Source of the DNA: Cyclobacteriaceae bacterium
GTDB lineage: Bacteria; Bacteroidota; Bacteroidia; Cytophagales; Cyclobacteriaceae
Direction: 5' to 3'
Assembly (NCBI GenBank): GCA_028278225.1
Contig: JANQEU010000079.1
Span: 248,001 to 312,000 of the forward strand
Length of the DNA stretch: 64,000 nt
Part shown: piece by piece, positions 26,437 through 34,749 of the stretch
How the letters are laid out: each line of letters begins with the position of its first letter
Position numbering within the stretch: position 1 is the first letter of the stretch
Made by a program: the position numbers and the translations under genes
The notes under the pieces: generated by a model
What the model was told of the DNA's origin: nothing
Seen by the model: only the letters and a program-made list of their open reading frames with translations
Databases searched by the model: none

Positions 26437-27203
26437 TCAATCAAGTGACCAACCCCTGTGACGATTGTGCTATTTATAATGCAGCACAACTAAAAAAACT
26501 GGGGGTAGATGTAGAGAATGCAGATTACGTCGTGACGCTGGCAGGCAACCCAAATACCGGCAAGAGTACGGTATTCAATGCCTTAACCGGCCTGAGGCAA
26601 CACACTGGAAACTGGCCCGGTAAAACTGTTACAAGGGCGGAAGGCGGTTTTTCCTACAATGACAAGAGGTTCAAGCTGATTGATCTGCCGGGAACGTACT
26701 CCCTGCTCTCAACATCCCAGGACGAGGAGGTAGCCAGGAATTTCATCCTGTTTGGGCAGCCTGATGTCACGGTGATCGTGGTAGATGCATCCCGTCTGGA
26801 GCGGAACCTGAATCTTGTGTTGCAGGTGCTTGAAATAACCGGCAAGGCCGTTTTATGCCTGAACCTGATGGATGAGGCAAAAAGACATGGCATTGAGATA
26901 GATGACCGTACACTTTCCAAAGATCTGGGCATCCCGGTAGTGCCAACCAGTGCAAGGTCTTTTAAAGGGATCAATGAGCTGATTGATACCATACATAAGG
27001 TTGCGACAAATGAGGTCCTCTGCAAACCACATCGCATCAAAAATTTATCTGATTCGGTGAATATGGCAGTTGATGAGCTCAGTAAAAAGATAAGCAATAC
27101 CTATCCCAACCTTCCGAACAGCAGATGGATCGCGATGAGGCTCCTGGACGGCGATCAGCGCGTTTTGCAAGCACTCCAGAATAATGAATTTATGATTACC
27201 TGA
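26433..27203 (+). CDS. feoB: FeoB N-terminal GTPase part (split or frameshifted feoB)
   Basis: A 256-residue segment equal to the cytosolic G domain of the Fe(II) transporter FeoB. G1 [18 protein letters not shown] (switch I), G3 DLPGTYSL, G4 NLMD and G5-like SARSF are intact, followed by the helical GDI-like part ([16 protein letters not shown]). A CDDC pair lies near the N-terminus. It ends at a TGA at 27201-27203 just before the expected membrane domain, which resumes in another frame five bases later. Start overlaps the FeoA fusion (ATGA). Confidence 0.9.
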   Translation: MINQVTNPCDDCAIYNAAQLKKLGVDVENADYVVTLAGNPNTGKSTVFNALTGLRQHTGNWPGKTVTRAEGGFSYNDKRFKLIDLPGTYSLLSTSQDEEVARNFILFGQPDVTVIVVDASRLERNLNLVLQVLEITGKAVLCLNLMDEAKRHGIEIDDRTLSKDLGIPVVPTSARSFKGINELIDTIHKVATNEVLCKPHRIKNLSDSVNMAVDELSKKISNTYPNLPNSRWIAMRLLDGDQRVLQALQNNEFMIT

Positions 27204-27207
27204 TAAT

Positions 27208-28641
27208 ATGGGAAAGGTCGAAGAAAAAACCGGGCAAATCATCGATCTTGCTTCCAAACTCAGGTGGCAGGTGGGGGATGACTTTCATGATAAGCTGACG
27301 GAAAGCATCTACGCCGATGCAGCGGTAATTTCCTCAAGGGTGGAATCCACCAGGGATCGAAAAGCAAACTATACTTTCGATCGAGCCCTTGACAGGATCC
27401 TTACAAGCCGAACGTTCGGATTTCCGATAATGATATTAATCCTGTCCGTGATATTATGGATCACCATCCAGGGGGCTAACTACCCTTCAGGTATGTTATC
27501 GGTATTGTTATTGGAAACGATCTATCCTTTCCTGAAGCAGGTTTCAGCTTCCGTTGGATTGATCTGGTGGATTGACGGATTTCTGCTGGATGGAGTTTAC
27601 CTCGCACTTGCCTGGGTAATTGCGGTGATGCTCCCACCCATGGCTATTTTCTTTCCATTATTTACGCTACTGGAAGATTTCGGTTATTTACCACGCGTGG
27701 CTTTCAACCTCGACACATTGTTCAAAAGGTCCGGTGCTCACGGAAAGCAGGCACTGACCATGACCATGGGCTGGGGTTGTAATGCCGCGGGAGTCGTTTC
27801 TACCAGGATAATCGATAGTCCCAGAGAAAGGTTGATTGCTATCATTACAAACAATTTTTCACTCTGCAATGGTCGCTGGCCTACGCAGATCCTTATTGCC
27901 ACCATTTTTATCGGAGCGCTTGTACCAAATGGTTTCACAGGCCTGACGGCATCGGCATCGGTGATAGGTATTGCCATTCTTGGCGTATTTTTCACCTTTT
28001 TATCATCCTGGTTACTGTCAAAAACCCTTCTCAAGGGCGAAGTGTCCTCGTTTACTTTGGAATTACCTCCTTACCGGCCTCCAAGGTTTTGGAAGACTAT
28101 TTATACTTCGATTATTGATCGAACGCTTATTGTACTATGGAGAGCCATGGTTTTCGCGGCACCTGCGGGGGCCGTCATCTGGCTGGTCTCAAATGTTGAC
28201 ATTGGAGGTGACAGCATTGCTGACCATGCCATATTTTACCTGAATGATTTCGGTCTGCTTGTTGGATTAAATGGTGTGATCCTGCTGGCATACATCGTTG
28301 CCATACCGGCAAATGAAATTGTGATCCCCACCATACTGATGCTGACGGTCGCAAATCTCAATATGATCGGAGTGGGAGCCGGTGAAGGCGTAATGTTTGA
28401 ACTGGACTCTTCAATGGAGACCGGAGCAATATTAAAAGCAGGAGGCTGGACGTTGCTAACCGGGATCAATCTCATGCTTTTTAGCTTACTTCATAATCCG
28501 TGCAGCACAACGCTATACACTATTTTCATGGAAACCAAAAGCGCCAGGTGGACCGCTGTTTCAGCGGTTTTACCGCTCATTTTTGGTTTTGTGGTTACTT
28601 TTCTTGTCGCCCAGATCTGGCGAATTATCGCTGGAATTTAG
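27208..28641 (+). CDS. feoB: FeoB C-terminal membrane part (split or frameshifted feoB)
   Basis: A 477-residue inner-membrane protein equal to the FeoB permease domain with about eight hydrophobic segments. Motifs: [11 protein letters not shown] in the first segment, [30 protein letters not shown] and [14 protein letters not shown] (gate regions), and [20 protein letters not shown] near the end. It carries Fe(II) across the inner membrane driven by the G domain. It begins at an ATG right after the stop of the G-domain frame. Loss of a single C at 27199-27200 would fuse both frames into one normal FeoB. Confidence 0.9.
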   Translation: MGKVEEKTGQIIDLASKLRWQVGDDFHDKLTESIYADAAVISSRVESTRDRKANYTFDRALDRILTSRTFGFPIMILILSVILWITIQGANYPSGMLSVLLLETIYPFLKQVSASVGLIWWIDGFLLDGVYLALAWVIAVMLPPMAIFFPLFTLLEDFGYLPRVAFNLDTLFKRSGAHGKQALTMTMGWGCNAAGVVSTRIIDSPRERLIAIITNNFSLCNGRWPTQILIATIFIGALVPNGFTGLTASASVIGIAILGVFFTFLSSWLLSKTLLKGEVSSFTLELPPYRPPRFWKTIYTSIIDRTLIVLWRAMVFAAPAGAVIWLVSNVDIGGDSIADHAIFYLNDFGLLVGLNGVILLAYIVAIPANEIVIPTILMLTVANLNMIGVGAGEGVMFELDSSMETGAILKAGGWTLLTGINLMLFSLLHNPCSTTLYTIFMETKSARWTAVSAVLPLIFGFVVTFLVAQIWRIIAGI

Positions 28642-28748
28642 TACATTTATTTAAGGGTAAAAGTTCATTTGCGGGTTGATATATCTCATAATCAGCGGAT
28701 GATCTTATATCTATCTTGGAGCCATTGCAAAAAAAAAGAAATCAAATC

Positions 28749-29837
28749 ATGTCAGTATCAACACTTACTTCTGATCACCTCAGCCTTGAGGACATTGCCG
28801 GACTTTTAGGTGATGAATCAACCAATTTATTGGATTTCAAATCGCCAAAAATACCCAGAGAGCTAATTCACGCACCAGGTCCTGATTTCATAGATCAGGT
28901 TTACGGAGAATCCAACAGGAGTCCCAAAGTACTTGGAAGTCTTGCCTCAATTTTTGGGCATGGAAGACTTGCTAACACCGGTTATTTATCAATATTACCT
29001 GTTGATCAGGGTATTGAACATACGGGAGGGGCATCATTCGCACCGAATCCTATTTATTTCGATCCGGAAAATATTGTTAAGCTGGCGATTGAAGGCGGAT
29101 GCAATGCTGTTGCATCCACATTCGGAGTCCTGGCTGCAGTGTCCAGAAAGTACGCTCACAAAATTCCATTCGTTGTTAAGATCAATCACAATGAACTGAT
29201 GACTTATCCCAACAAGTTTGATCAGATTATGTTCGGATCTGTAGATGAAGCATGGAATCTGGGAGCAGCAGCGGTGGGAGCAACTATCTATTTTGGATCA
29301 CCTGAATCCAACAGGCAGATCATCGAGACAGCTGAAGCCTTTGAAAGAGCACACGAACTCGGGATGGGGACAATCCTGTGGTGCTACGCACGAAACAGTG
29401 CTTTCAAACAAAACGGCACTGATTATCACGTAGCCTCCGATATTACGGGCCAATCGAATCATCTGGGCGCCACCATACAGGCGGATATCATCAAACAGAA
29501 GCAAGCGGAGAACAACGGCGGATTTACGGCGGTAGGATTCGGTAAAACACATCCTAAAATGTATGATGCCCTGAATTCCGACCATCCGATAGATCTGACC
29601 AGGTACCAGGTGGCAAACTGCTACATGGGTCGTGTAGGCATGATCAATTCCGGCGGTGCATCGGGAGGCGCCAATGACCTGGCAGATGCAGTGAAAACAG
29701 CGGTAATCAATAAACGCGCAGGCGGAACCGGCTTGATTTCAGGCAGGAAAGCTTTCCAGAAGCCAATGGAAGAAGGCGTTAAGCTGCTTCGTGCGATCCA
29801 GGATGTCTATTTAAATAAGGACATAGACCTAGCATAA
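28749..29837 (+). CDS. fbaB: Class I fructose-bisphosphate aldolase (DhnA/FbaB type)
   Basis: A 362-residue Schiff-base aldolase that splits fructose 1,6-bisphosphate to two triose phosphates. Family features: [15 protein letters not shown] near the phosphate site, [13 protein letters not shown] with a conserved Lys, [16 protein letters not shown] and [10 protein letters not shown], and a C-terminal [10 protein letters not shown] phosphate loop. Met at 28749 was chosen; an in-frame TTG at 28716 would add 11 residues unlike the family. It lies six bases before the phosphofructokinase gene, so the two form a glycolytic operon. Confidence 0.93.
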   Translation: MSVSTLTSDHLSLEDIAGLLGDESTNLLDFKSPKIPRELIHAPGPDFIDQVYGESNRSPKVLGSLASIFGHGRLANTGYLSILPVDQGIEHTGGASFAPNPIYFDPENIVKLAIEGGCNAVASTFGVLAAVSRKYAHKIPFVVKINHNELMTYPNKFDQIMFGSVDEAWNLGAAAVGATIYFGSPESNRQIIETAEAFERAHELGMGTILWCYARNSAFKQNGTDYHVASDITGQSNHLGATIQADIIKQKQAENNGGFTAVGFGKTHPKMYDALNSDHPIDLTRYQVANCYMGRVGMINSGGASGGANDLADAVKTAVINKRAGGTGLISGRKAFQKPMEEGVKLLRAIQDVYLNKDIDLA

Positions 29838-29843
29838 GATAGA

Positions 29844-31043
29844 ATGGCAGCATCAAAAGGCACAATTGGGATCCTCACCGGAGGTGGTGACGTTCCCGGG
29901 TTAAATCCTGCAATTCGGGCGGTAACTTTCAGAGCTATCCGTGAGGGATACAAGGTAGTTGGGATAAAGCGCGGTTGGGGCGGATTGGTGGATATGGTTC
30001 CCGATAAGAAAGCTGATAATGATTGGAATTATTCCATTTTGACAGCGGACCTTGTCAACAGGGCCGGGCGTACGGGAGGTACTTTTTTGCACACTTCCCG
30101 AACAAACCCCCAGAAACTGAAGAAGGAAAGCGTTCCGGATCACCTCAAAGACAAGTACAAGGATGAAGTAAATGATGTGACGGAAGATGTCCTGAAAAAC
30201 CTGGAATTCCTGGGTATAGATTACCTCATCCCCATTGGTGGTGACGATACCTTGAGTTACGGTTATCGCCTGCACCAGGAAGGTATCAATGTAGTCGCAA
30301 TTCCGAAAACAATGGACAATGACGTTCCGGGGACAGATTATTGTATCGGGTTTAGTACCTGTATCACGCGTACCATTGAGCTCTCCAGAACCCTCAGGAC
30401 ATCCGCAGGCTCACACGAGAGATTCCTGGTTATTGAAGTTTTCGGTCGCTATGCCGGCTTTACGACACTCCTGCCAACCATTGCGGGAGCGGCGGATCGT
30501 TGTCTGATACCTGAACATCCATTTGAAATGGATCATCTGGCAGAATTGCTTTCCTACGACCGGGATCACAATCCAAGCCGGTATGCAGTGGTGTTGGTTT
30601 CGGAGGGCGCAACAATGTCACATCATACGGATATGTCTTTTGAGGGGGAGGAAACTGATATGTTTGGACATAAAAAGCTTGGTGGAATTGGGGATAAGGT
30701 TGCGGCGGAGTTGAAAGAAGCGTCGGCAAAATACAACAACGGTAATAAGGTAAATATTATCAACCAACGCCTAAGTTACCTGGTCAGATGCGGTGACCCG
30801 GATGCCTTTGATTCCATTGTCCCGATGGCCTTCGGAAATATTGCCATGGACCTGATACTTAGCAAACAATCAGGCAGGCTGGTAAGTCTGAGAAACGGCA
30901 TTTATGATACGGTGCCGTTGGATCACATTATTGGACATAAGAAGGTTATTGATGTTTATAAATACTATAATACCGAGCGATTATGTCCAAACTATGGTTC
31001 ATTTGTCAAGCAGCCATTGTTTATCATGACCTCAGATGATTGA
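29844..31043 (+). CDS. pfkA: 6-phosphofructokinase, residues of the pyrophosphate-dependent type
   Basis: A 399-residue phosphofructokinase: GILTGGGDVPGLNPAIR (nucleotide/PPi site), PIGGDDTLSYG, IPKTMDNDVPGTD (catalytic TxDND), ELSRTLRTSAGSHERFLVIE and EVFGRYAGF. In this family the second residue after GGD being Asp (GGDDT rather than GGDGT) and Lys in PKTxDND (rather than PGT) are established marks of pyrophosphate use. The enzyme should therefore phosphorylate fructose 6-phosphate reversibly with PPi. It follows the aldolase in one operon. Confidence 0.92.
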   Translation: MAASKGTIGILTGGGDVPGLNPAIRAVTFRAIREGYKVVGIKRGWGGLVDMVPDKKADNDWNYSILTADLVNRAGRTGGTFLHTSRTNPQKLKKESVPDHLKDKYKDEVNDVTEDVLKNLEFLGIDYLIPIGGDDTLSYGYRLHQEGINVVAIPKTMDNDVPGTDYCIGFSTCITRTIELSRTLRTSAGSHERFLVIEVFGRYAGFTTLLPTIAGAADRCLIPEHPFEMDHLAELLSYDRDHNPSRYAVVLVSEGATMSHHTDMSFEGEETDMFGHKKLGGIGDKVAAELKEASAKYNNGNKVNIINQRLSYLVRCGDPDAFDSIVPMAFGNIAMDLILSKQSGRLVSLRNGIYDTVPLDHIIGHKKVIDVYKYYNTERLCPNYGSFVKQPLFIMTSDD

Positions 31044-31103
31044 TATTTTTCGGTGCTGACAGTGATGATTGATTACCTCTATTCGTTCTTTTAGTCATAT
31101 AGA

Positions 31104-31155
31104 CGCAGGAGATATCTATGCATAAGTTTCAAATATGAATAGATCTCTCCCTGCG
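31104..31155. repeat. Long imperfect inverted repeat downstream of pfkA
   Basis: CGCAGGAGATATCTAT (31104-31119) pairs with ATAGATCTCTCCCTGCG (31139-31155) across a 19-base loop. The right arm continues into TTCGAGGTGACC, resembling dispersed Bacteroidota extragenic palindromes. It may be a mobile repeat and can also act as a transcript end for pfkA. Confidence 0.6.
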
Positions 31156-31204
31156 TTCGAGGTGACCAGAAAAGTTTATCAACTATTCATAAGTCCGGAG
31201 TCAT

Positions 31205-31212
31205 TAGTTTTG
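31205..31212 (+). promoter_or_regulatory. -7 box TAGTTTTG upstream of mnmE
   Basis: TAGTTTTG matches TAnnTTTG exactly and lies 19 bases before the mnmE start, giving a leader of roughly a dozen bases. No TTG at the -33 position; a GTTTA is near that distance. Confidence 0.5.
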
Positions 31213-31231
31213 TAGACCAAATGCCCCCTCG

Positions 31232-32599
31232 ATGGCCCGGTTCGATGATACTATTGTTGCCCTTTCCACCCCGCCAGGCGTTGGCGCAATTGGTGTAATT
31301 CGGGTTTCGGGTAATGATGCCTTCAAAATTGTCAATACCCTTTTCGGGACGAAAGACCTGACCAGGGTAGACAGCCACACGCTGCATTATGGGGCACTGC
31401 AACAAAACGACCAAATCCTGGATGAAGTGGTTGTTTCCGTGTTTAAAGGCCCTAATTCATACACAAAAGAAGATGTCATCGAGATCTCCTGCCACGGCTC
31501 CAATTTTATCATTCAGCAGATCATCAGGGCCCTGATACAATCTGGCGCCAGGCTGGCAAAACCGGGTGAATTCACACAACGTGCCTTCCTTAATGGTCGT
31601 TTTGATCTGGCACAGGCAGAGGGGGTGGCTGACCTGATCAACGCCGAAAGTGAAGCCGCACATATGGCTGCTCTCAGCCAAATGCGGGGAGGTATTTCCA
31701 GGGAAATTCAAAACCTCAGGGAAGAGTTGGTACATTTCGCTTCGATGATCGAGCTGGAACTCGACTTTTCCGAAGAAGATGTTGAATTTGCGAGCCGGGA
31801 TGAATTGAAAAAACTGGTTGACCGGATCCTGGAGGTAATAGAACCACTTTTGGAAAGTTTTCAGCTGGGAAATGCGATCAAAAATGGTATCCCTACTGTT
31901 ATTGCCGGTAAACCGAACGCCGGTAAATCTACCCTGCTCAATGCCATTTTAAATGATGAACGTGCTATCGTTTCAGATATTCCCGGCACCACCAGGGATG
32001 TCATCGAGGATGAAATGGTCATCGAAGGCGTACATTTCAGATTTATCGACACCGCCGGAATTCGTGAAACGGATGACCGCGTGGAGAAGATTGGGGTCGA
32101 AAAGACGCATACTAAAATGCGGGAAGCTTCGCTGGTGCTCTATCTGATTGACCTGGCAAACGACCGGATCAAAGAAATTGAAAAACAAATTGAACAACTC
32201 GAAAGTAAGGGAGTTCCTTTTGTGTTGGTAGGAAATAAACTGGATAAGGCCCGGCAAGAGCTCACGGATCACCTAAGTGGAAACGAGCATTTTGTGACCA
32301 TTTCGGCACTCACCAGGGAAAATCTCAACGATCTCCGCAAGAAGATCCTGAAGATCATCCATTTGGATGATTTCAAGACAGGGAATACCATCATCACGAA
32401 TTCAAGACATTTTGAGAGCCTCACCAAAACCAAAGCGGCATTGCTTCAGGTAATTGAAGGGCTAGATAATCAAGTCACAAACGACTTTCTGGCATTGGAT
32501 ATCCGGAACGCATTGAATCACCTGGGGGAGATCACCGGAGAGATCACCACGGATGACCTGCTGGATAATATATTCTCGAAGTTTTGTATTGGTAAGTAG
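31232..32599 (+). CDS. mnmE: tRNA modification GTPase MnmE
   Basis: A 455-residue protein that, with MnmG, makes the 5-carboxymethylaminomethyl modification at wobble uridine 34 of certain tRNAs. The N-terminal folate-binding domain (DTIVALSTPPGVGAIGVIRV, EFTQRAFLNGRFDLAQAEGV) is followed by helical parts around an inserted G domain (GKPNAGKST, SDIPGTTRD, DTAGIRET, NKLD) and the invariant C-terminal FCIGK with the essential Cys. Full length. The ATG at 31232 fits the conserved N-terminus; an ATG at 31221 is out of frame. Confidence 0.97.
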   Translation: MARFDDTIVALSTPPGVGAIGVIRVSGNDAFKIVNTLFGTKDLTRVDSHTLHYGALQQNDQILDEVVVSVFKGPNSYTKEDVIEISCHGSNFIIQQIIRALIQSGARLAKPGEFTQRAFLNGRFDLAQAEGVADLINAESEAAHMAALSQMRGGISREIQNLREELVHFASMIELELDFSEEDVEFASRDELKKLVDRILEVIEPLLESFQLGNAIKNGIPTVIAGKPNAGKSTLLNAILNDERAIVSDIPGTTRDVIEDEMVIEGVHFRFIDTAGIRETDDRVEKIGVEKTHTKMREASLVLYLIDLANDRIKEIEKQIEQLESKGVPFVLVGNKLDKARQELTDHLSGNEHFVTISALTRENLNDLRKKILKIIHLDDFKTGNTIITNSRHFESLTKTKAALLQVIEGLDNQVTNDFLALDIRNALNHLGEITGEITTDDLLDNIFSKFCIGK

Positions 32600-32661
32600 A
32601 TGATGTGTTAATATTTCCCCAACAATCCCTAAGTTCCCTAACTTCATGTCAAAATTTCACC

Positions 32662-33456
32662 ATGAAGAAAAAGAGTCCGGAAGAACAGAAGTTCGAAAAC
32701 GATGTGAAGAAACTTAAAATACAGGCTGAATTTGGCGCCAGTATGTTTGAAAATCCTGAAGCTAATTTACCACCAGAGGTAGAATCAAAGTGGCTGGACT
32801 CAATTATAGCATTTGAAAAAGCAGCTGAGAAAAAGGAAGTGAAAAAAATCAGGGAAGTACTGTCTTTTCCTGAATTACCTGCTCCGGAAAACCTGGATTC
32901 GACACAAATTACGAACGCATTGGGATCAGCAATTGAATTACTTAATCAAAAAGGAATAGAAGTTAGCTCGATTTATGATGTGCCTGACAAGGAAATGTAC
33001 CGGTTCATTTGCGAGGATTTAATGGAGGTGGACATGAATATCATTGATTCACCGGGGTGGATCACCACATTTACCTACGAAGAGTTTTACCCTAATCATG
33101 AAGAAGACCTGAAACGGGATGTTCGAGAATTTGTGGAAAGTATGTTAAAAGGCAAGCCTGGCCAAATGGAATGGAAGCTCGAATCTCCCTTCTCCTATAA
33201 CAATAGGGAATACAGCAACAGTGAATTTATTGATTTAGCTGAAAGATTTGGAAACGGGCGCCGCTTCTCACTTATTGAAATGACGATTGATACCCTGACT
33301 ATATCTGAATTAAAGGGACATGTTTCAGCTCAATTGGAGTATCAAGAACACAACCAAGAAACCAAAAAAACAAAGCTCTCTTTCGAATTTGTCAATGAAT
33401 ATGATTGGTGGATGATCATAAAGGTATCGTTCCCTCCTATTGATATATCCTTTTAA
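32662..33456 (+). CDS. Hypothetical protein (264 aa)
   Basis: A soluble acidic protein, no signal peptide or membrane helix. It starts with a charged segment MKKKSPEEQKFENDVKKLK and contains EEFYPNHEEDLKRDVREFVE and a beta-rich C-terminus ending in WWMIIKVSFPPIDISF. I do not recognise the family, though the last part has a SnoaL/NTF2-like look. ATG at 32662 was chosen; an upstream in-frame start at 32605 adds 19 residues of poor composition directly after mnmE. Confidence 0.75.
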   Translation: MKKKSPEEQKFENDVKKLKIQAEFGASMFENPEANLPPEVESKWLDSIIAFEKAAEKKEVKKIREVLSFPELPAPENLDSTQITNALGSAIELLNQKGIEVSSIYDVPDKEMYRFICEDLMEVDMNIIDSPGWITTFTYEEFYPNHEEDLKRDVREFVESMLKGKPGQMEWKLESPFSYNNREYSNSEFIDLAERFGNGRRFSLIEMTIDTLTISELKGHVSAQLEYQEHNQETKKTKLSFEFVNEYDWWMIIKVSFPPIDISF

Positions 33457-33677
33457 CATATACTATCTCAGCAGTATTTAGGAATAATCAGGCATGTTCT
33501 TGACCCAATAGTATAAAGAAGGCTTTAAGGGAGGATTTATAATAGAAAATATTTTCCGTTTTCGGGCTTAGAGTGGAAAATTTTTTCCAATCCAATCACC
33601 CTAAAAGCTCGGTGGCCTTTGCGATAATTAGTTTATCGTGCTTCACGAAAATAAGTTTATGATGTTGTGATTTATTA
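33457..33677. other. Intergenic region before higBA, nothing recognised
   Basis: The 220 bases after the hypothetical gene hold no convincing frame. There is a pair of imperfect copies of GAAAATATTTTCCG / GGAAAATTTTTTCC near 33545-33590 that could fold, and a patch TTAGTTTATCGTGC before the operator. No promoter of the usual type is clear upstream of the palindrome. Confidence 0.4.
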
Positions 33678-33714
33678 AAGTTTACTCTTTTAGTAAACTT
33701 ATTGCATATCTTAG
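33678..33714 (+). promoter_or_regulatory. higBA operator palindrome and -7 box
   Basis: AAGTTTACT-CTTTT-AGTAAACTT (33678-33700) is a perfect 9-bp inverted repeat. TATCTTAG at 33707-33714 fits a relaxed -7 box and ends eight bases before the toxin ATG. The palindrome would cover the -33 region, the classic place for autorepression by the HigA-type antitoxin. Confidence 0.6.
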
Positions 33715-33722
33715 CGTTTAAT

Positions 33723-34031
33723 ATGAAGGTTGGCTTTAAGACGAATGAACTGGAAAAACTCTATATCACACCTTTGGAAGAGTTAAGGGGAAAGCAGAAA
33801 TTCTCCAGAGAAGTGATTAAGCAGTATCAGGCGAAGGTTCGGATTTTGACTTTCATTGATAACCTTAAAGAACTGTATCCTATCCGGTCTCTGAATTTTG
33901 AAGCCCTGACAGGAAACAGGAAAGGCCAGTTTTCCATCAGATTGAATAAACAATTCCGACTGATTATTGTGGAGGTGGAAGATGACCTAATTGAAATTGA
34001 GATAATTGAAATATCAAAACATTATGAGTAA
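33723..34031 (+). CDS. higB: HigB/RelE-family toxin
   Basis: A 102-residue basic protein of the RelE/HigB ribonuclease toxin superfamily, which cut mRNA on the ribosome. Typical features are the two N-terminal helices (EVIKQYQAKVRILTFIDNLK), SLNFEALTGNRKGQFSIRLN, the Arg-rich QFRLIIVEV strand and an ending IEIIEISKHYE. ATG at 33723 was chosen over a TTG at 33702. It overlaps the antitoxin gene by eight bases, in the toxin-first order of higBA modules. Confidence 0.85.
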   Translation: MKVGFKTNELEKLYITPLEELRGKQKFSREVIKQYQAKVRILTFIDNLKELYPIRSLNFEALTGNRKGQFSIRLNKQFRLIIVEVEDDLIEIEIIEISKHYE

Positions 34032-34365
34032 GAATACAAAATTGGCCAACGACTTGATTCCCGGATCAGCAATGCATCCAGGTGTTCTTTTAAAAGATGA
34101 ATTGGAGACAAGGGAAATGAAGCAAATCGAACTAGCGCAACAATTAGGAATTGCCAAAAATGTAATGTCAGAGCTTGTCAATGGCAAGCGCAATATCACA
34201 CCGGAATTGGCCGTGAAACTGGAAGAAGCTCTCGGTATCAAAGCAGAGTTTTGGATGAAATACCAGGTTACTTATGAGATAGACAAAATCAGAATAAAGA
34301 ACCGGAAGTCCGTTCAAAAGGCCAACATTCCACCTAAAGCCAAGCGTCAATCGGCTTCCATTTAA
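34024..34365 (+). CDS. higA: HigA-family antitoxin
   Basis: A 113-residue protein with an Xre-type helix-turn-helix. The HigA signature is clear: GSAMHPGVLLKDELETREMK, then IELAQQLGIAKNVMSELVNG, KRNITPELAVKLEEALGIKA and EFWMKYQVTYEIDKI. It neutralises the upstream toxin and should repress the pair through the palindrome upstream. ATG at 34024 overlaps the toxin stop. The C-terminal tail is Lys/Arg-rich. Confidence 0.9.
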   Translation: MSKNTKLANDLIPGSAMHPGVLLKDELETREMKQIELAQQLGIAKNVMSELVNGKRNITPELAVKLEEALGIKAEFWMKYQVTYEIDKIRIKNRKSVQKANIPPKAKRQSASI

Positions 34366-34632
34366 TGATGATCCATGAATATCGAGAAGAATCGTCCTCC
34401 AAAACCCTGTACCCCATTTGTACCCCGACACCGTAACTCGTTGATTATCAAGAAAAGTTACTTTCTGTATCGGAAAGTGATCACATCTGAAATCCCTCCA
34501 ATTTCTATTTGATCAACGATTTCTTTCACTAGAAGGAGCACAGAAGGATTATAAAGAACGTTTCTTACTCATTGAAGGATTAAACTTTCAAAGTTTTGTA
34601 CCTTTTGGGAGTCAATAATCATTAGAACCACT
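34366..34632. other. Intergenic region between higA and PUL2, with promoter-like TACCTTTTG
   Basis: No gene-length frame. It contains a GTACCCCATTTGTACCCC short direct repeat near 34410, and TACCTTTTG at 34599-34607, close to a -7 box with TTG 24 bases upstream. That promoter-like site points into the small frame at 34633. Confidence 0.4.
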
Positions 34633-34749
34633 ATGGCAGAAATTAATAAGGAATATTCGAAATTTTCTAAAGTTAATGTTAATCAACCAGTAACTCCGGG
34701 AAGTTTTTCACCGGAACTCTCTGCACTGTGTTACCGGAGTAGTTGTTGA
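34633..34749 (+). CDS. Possible small protein or truncated gene start (38 aa)
   Basis: A short frame beginning MAEINKEYSKFSKVNVNQPV and ending at a TGA at 34749. It follows a promoter-like TACCTTTTG and its first 28 residues have natural composition, but the tail (ALCYRSSC) overlaps the 3' end of the opposite-strand esterase gene. It may be the remains of a gene cut by arrival of the PUL2 block. I do not recognise a family. Confidence 0.3.
   Translation: MAEINKEYSKFSKVNVNQPVTPGSFSPELSALCYRSSC

Noticed and set aside
26433-28641. Calling feoB a pseudogene
   Set aside because: Both halves keep all functional motifs and the second has its own ATG five bases after the first stop, so a working two-part protein or a sequence error is equally possible.
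34405-34430. GTACCCC direct repeat as an attachment site of an integrated element
   Set aside because: The repeat is only seven bases, no integrase or tRNA is nearby, and no matching copy was noticed at the other end of PUL2.
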